DNA of 64,000 nucleotides, taken from NCBI GenBank assembly GCA_963930655.1, contig OZ005611.1, forward strand, positions 4,347,501 to 4,411,500. Direction: 5' to 3'. This stretch comes from Myrica gale. Lineage: Eukaryota; Streptophyta; Magnoliopsida; Fagales; Myricaceae. This document shows, piece after piece, positions 60,403 through 64,000 of the stretch. The position numbers were made by a program, and so were the translations under genes. Position 1 is the stretch's first letter; the number at the start of each line of letters is the position of its first letter. Under the pieces are notes generated by a model that saw only the letters and a list, made by a program, of their open reading frames with translations, did no database searches and was not told the origin of the DNA.

Positions 60403-61655
60403 CAGAGGCGGCACTAAGGTAAATAGAGCCTTAGGCGAGACTTTAAAGTGAGTTTTTTTAATAATAATTTATAAAAAAATATATATTAAAAAATAAATTA
60501 TTAATAAAAATTTTAGTTAAAATATATTTTTCTAACTTTTTGAGATGCAAAATTACTTATTAAAATTTTATATTCTAAATTTATTAATATATCACTTTCA
60601 ATTGATAACATAGCTAATTTATTTAGTCTTTTTTGTATTATATTTGATCTTAAATAGGATTTTATTAGTTTTAGTTTTGAAAAATTTATTTTACAGAAGC
60701 AACATGTATTGTCAATAATATTCTATAAGCAATACTTGCAAAAAGTCTAATTTTTTATATGATTTAATGTTTTAATGGAAGTGTAAGTCTCTATTTTTAA
60801 AATTTCTTTTAACACTTTCAATTCTAAAAACAAATCTAAACCATCAGTATCAACGTAATCTCCTGTTTTAAAACATTTTTAAGTACAGGACAATATTTTT
60901 TCAAGTCTTCCTCATCCAAAAACTTCAACTTTTTCAAATTAAATAAAAAAACCAAAACCACAATACAAATAATAATAACTACAATAAATAAAACATAATT
61001 TTTTTTAGAATAATAGCATCGGGATTTTAGTGACGACGAGTGATCTTAAAAAGTTTTAAGTAGTCTTTGTACTTAACGACCAATCGAAAAATTGTCTCAC
61101 TTAATTGTGAAATAGTTTATAGATTAATTGATTTTAAAAATAGATTTTTAGTTTCTAATTAATGCATACAACTGTAAAAATATTAAATAGATTAGATGAT
61201 ATAAATGGCCAGGAATTATTTTTGCTTGTCAAGTAACGGTAAAAAAATTTAATGAATTAGGTGTGAGATTTTATATAAGATTTGTCCGATCAATTGCCAA
61301 CTAATCTTAAGGAGGTTTTATAAGATATTGATTTTATGAAATTTTGTTTGAATCAATTTGTAATTAATAACTTTTAAATGAATAGGGTTATAGGTTGATC
61401 AATGCAAGAGACTTTATAAAAATGTGAAGAGTTTATGGTTCATTCAATTAAAGAAATTTAATAGGCATCTTTATAGAATAAAAATTAATTAACTAAAATT
61501 CTACATAAAAGCTTTATGATTAAATTTTTGAGGCCTTATTATTAAATATTTTTTAAATATACTGATTACAAAAAATTTAATTAAGGACCATACTAATTTG
61601 AGAGCCTTACACAATGGCGTACCCTGCCTATAGCTCTGGTCTCTGGAGCCCCCTG
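60403..61655 (-). mobile_element. Decayed hAT transposon with a transposase C-terminal relic
   Basis: The element starts CAGAGGCGGCACTAAGG and ends, in reverse complement, CAGGGGGCTCCAGAG; it is flanked by identical 8-mers CTTTTTAT (60395-60402 and 61656-61663). On the minus strand about 60690-60520 reads FSKLKLIKSYLRSNIIQKRL then LNKLAMLSIES, and ends NFASQKVRKIYF before a stop. That is the C-terminal end (dimerisation region) typical of TTF-type zinc-finger hAT transposases. Upstream minus-strand frames (about 60960-60780; DEEDLKKYCPVLKN and DTDGLDLFLELKVLK) are joined only by frameshifts. The TTF zinc finger and catalytic core are absent, so the element is inactive. Confidence 0.8.
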
Positions 61656-61663
61656 CTTTTTAT

Positions 61664-64000
61664 TTGGAGAGGCTTCTCTGCTTCAGCGTGTTGAAACACC
61701 ACTGCAGCTACAAATTCAGTTGAAAGGTCACCTACGTGAATACTTTGTCAGTTAATCAAACAACGTGTACCGGAGACTGAAATGACAAACCCTTATGGCT
61801 GGTCGGGCCATGGTAACAACCCAGCAGACACAAATCCGGGTCTGGTCGGATCAATGAGATCTCTTGAATAAAATGTCGTAGGAGTGTGAAATATTGTCTT
61901 AATTATTCGCTAGAGTAGTCGCTGAGATCTGTGCCAGTCTGAGTCTTCTACAGTTCACACAATCCTCTGTAGGGCTTCAAGTTTTGTACCTACTAGAGCT
62001 AGCATGCATATAACGCCTCTCAGGTTCACACAATTAACTGAGCCAGGCCATTGATGAATCACCATTAAAAGTCGCTTCAGATTCTTCAATGTGGGTGCCC
62101 CCCCCCCCCTCTCATTTATACCTTCTTTCCCAACACGATACTCTGTTCACAGACCTCGTGGGTCCTAATTGTCTTTCTCACTTCTTGAAAACCAACCGGC
62201 CGCACACGTGGGAAATGTAGATCCAGTCATTACTCAATTTACTTGATCCAAAGTCTACGTCCATGGATACTGGTTGTGTCGATTGATGACGGGGCTATGC
62301 GCGCAGGTGAATGTCAAGAATATATTAAAACAAAGAAATGGATTTTGCAAAGTAGTCTTACAAATTTTATTTCTTTCTTTCTTTTTGGGTGTTAATTAAT
62401 ACATGATTCCCAAATCTCTCTTCTTGTTTGGGCCCATTTTTCCTTTTATTTAGAGCATTTTTTGTCTATATTTCTTGTTTCCATTCCCCAGGCCACCAAT
62501 AAACATATCTATGAATTCATTCTGCAGTTCTGCTAGGCAAAAAATCATGTAACCATTTTCCGAGCTATATATAGTGATTAGTGCGTGCCCAAATTTGAAA
62601 TAAAATAGAAAAACTATCATAAAGCCATAATGATCACTTCCACCAAGAAAGACTAATTGAAAAAAAAAGGAAAGTGAAGGTGATCTTATAGAAAAGTTTT
62701 CTCGTTGTAGCCCTTTTTCTGTATAAAATTAATGATGGCATTTATAATTACAGCTTCTGTTTGATAGGCACGCAATTCCCCCCATCTTTACGCTCTCTGA
62801 TTTTCAATATTAGTAGTTTGCGGACACCTAAAGGTGAAGGTTGCGGGGACAATTAGTCAAAATCTGGAGATTAAAAGCTTGAAAATCACAGCTGTAGTTG
62901 GTAAATGATGGAATATGTATAGCTTTTCTGATTTGGTCAGATGAAATACATAACTCGGTTCCCTAAGTTACCCACCCCATCATCCTCCTTTGTCAAAGAT
63001 TCGCGTGCAGCGCATGGATAGGCACTATGATTGTGACACGACAATTGGGTTTCAGCTTTAGCTTATCATTGACTGTGGGGGAAAAAAGAAAAAGAAAAAG
63101 AAAAAGAAAGTTAATATGGGGATGTTCATAAGCATGATTAAATACTAATCCAATCATAATGTACCCCCATCTTTTCTTAAGGTCTTAATTTGACATGAGA
63201 AATGTGCATCATATATATATATATATTCTTTTTACTATTTGGTGGGCTTGAAATTCACGCCTTTTTGTTTGGCCTGCGGAAAGTTCTTGCATGCAGCAAT
63301 GGCAGGAATTCCCCAACACAAGCACAAAAAGAAAAGTTCATTTGGCTTGGAGTGTTTGTTCCCACTACGAATTATTTCGATCCTAAACAAAATAATATGC
63401 TTGTTTCCACTATCAGCTAGCTGCTCATGTTCTTGCTTCTGCATAGGCAGGTGGGCGAAAAAGTATCAGTGGATGGATCCTTTGCTGCATGTATACGAGT
63501 GAAGGCATATTATTATTGCGTATCTCAGAGCAATTTCGGAAAATGGATCTTCTGCTGAAACAGACCAACCGCCTGTGGTGAACATGCTCTCTATTCCAAG
63601 GTCTAAATATTCCCAAAACCCTACCTTTTGTTAGTGCACCCCTTTGAGTGATCGCTGTAGAATTACCCGCAACATATATAAAAGTGAAAGCAGACGATTG
63701 GGAACAAGCTAAGCTGGTTTGTGAGGGGATATTCGTGACTCACTCCCTTTCTTATTCACGGAGTCAATTCGTATCAACTTTATCAAAGGTGGACAGGGAG
63801 ATGATTATAATCCGAACAAAAAGCAATTCCCTTTGTCTATTCTATGGTCGGACGTTGAGATAAACTCGATCTTGATGATGAGGCGGAGCATATATAGGTG
63901 TCATTCAAATCTCCCTTTGGACTGAAAGATTTTATCATCAGCTTGTTGGCAATTTGGCAATTCCAAAAAAGGGATCGAGCTATTGAAGTTTGTAGAAGAT
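61664..64000. other. Intergenic to the right edge
   Basis: No gene is recognised. A C-run is at about 62100-62109, an (AAAAAG)n-like repeat at about 63083-63108 and (AT)n at 63212-63226. Short frames at 63202-63863 have no domains. Confidence 0.45.

Overview
The window is nuclear DNA of a flowering plant, most likely a eudicot. It is AT-rich and gene-sparse, the genes have introns with GT..AG borders, and the families are plant-specific: AP2/ERF, NPH3/BTB, PIRL-type LRR and DOXC dioxygenase. Plant-type repeats (TRIMs, hAT elements, MITE-like elements, an L1-type LINE) lie between them. The species cannot be told from the sequence. All splice models here were built by eye from protein-family continuity and splice-site consensus.

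Layout. 0-8.5 kb: repeats only. These are a foldback element (350-560), a hAT-type element with 8-bp target duplications (778-2145), a higher-order tandem repeat (about 6301-6780) and a three-LTR TRIM array with a second hAT nested in it (7540-8496). 8.9-9.7 kb: a small PB1-domain protein (+). 11-11.7 kb: a copia relic. 13.4-17.4 kb: the nine-exon ribosome-biogenesis gene MAK16 (+), with telo-box and site II promoter motifs. 18.8-21.9 kb: a PIRL leucine-rich-repeat gene (+), split in its first exon by a 5'-truncated LINE with a perfect 16-bp target duplication and also frameshifted near its 3' end. 23.7-25.9 kb: an intact three-exon 2-oxoglutarate/Fe(II) dioxygenase (+).

26-46 kb: a long intergenic tract with two TRIM elements (28.4-29.1 and 36.8-37.5 kb), an orphan last exon of an adenylate kinase gene (32.6 kb), a hAT element (38.1-39.3 kb), two tiny poly(A)/poly(T) insertions and a Tourist-like MITE. 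46.6-47.8 kb: an intronless ESR2/DORNROSCHEN-LIKE type AP2/ERF factor (+). 50.9-51.2 kb: a short serine/arginine-rich protein of an uncharacterised plant family (+). 53.8-56.6 kb: a BTB/NPH3 gene (-) whose second exon seems to have lost its normal donor. 60.4-61.7 kb: a decayed hAT element carrying a transposase C-terminus on the minus strand.

The genes are independent loci and form no pathway or cluster. The most interesting signals concern genome dynamics: a fresh-looking LINE inside a coding exon, several miniature insertions that look like target-primed retroposition of almost nothing but poly(A), nested and multimeric TRIMs, and single-A frameshifts in two otherwise well-kept genes that could be assembly errors.
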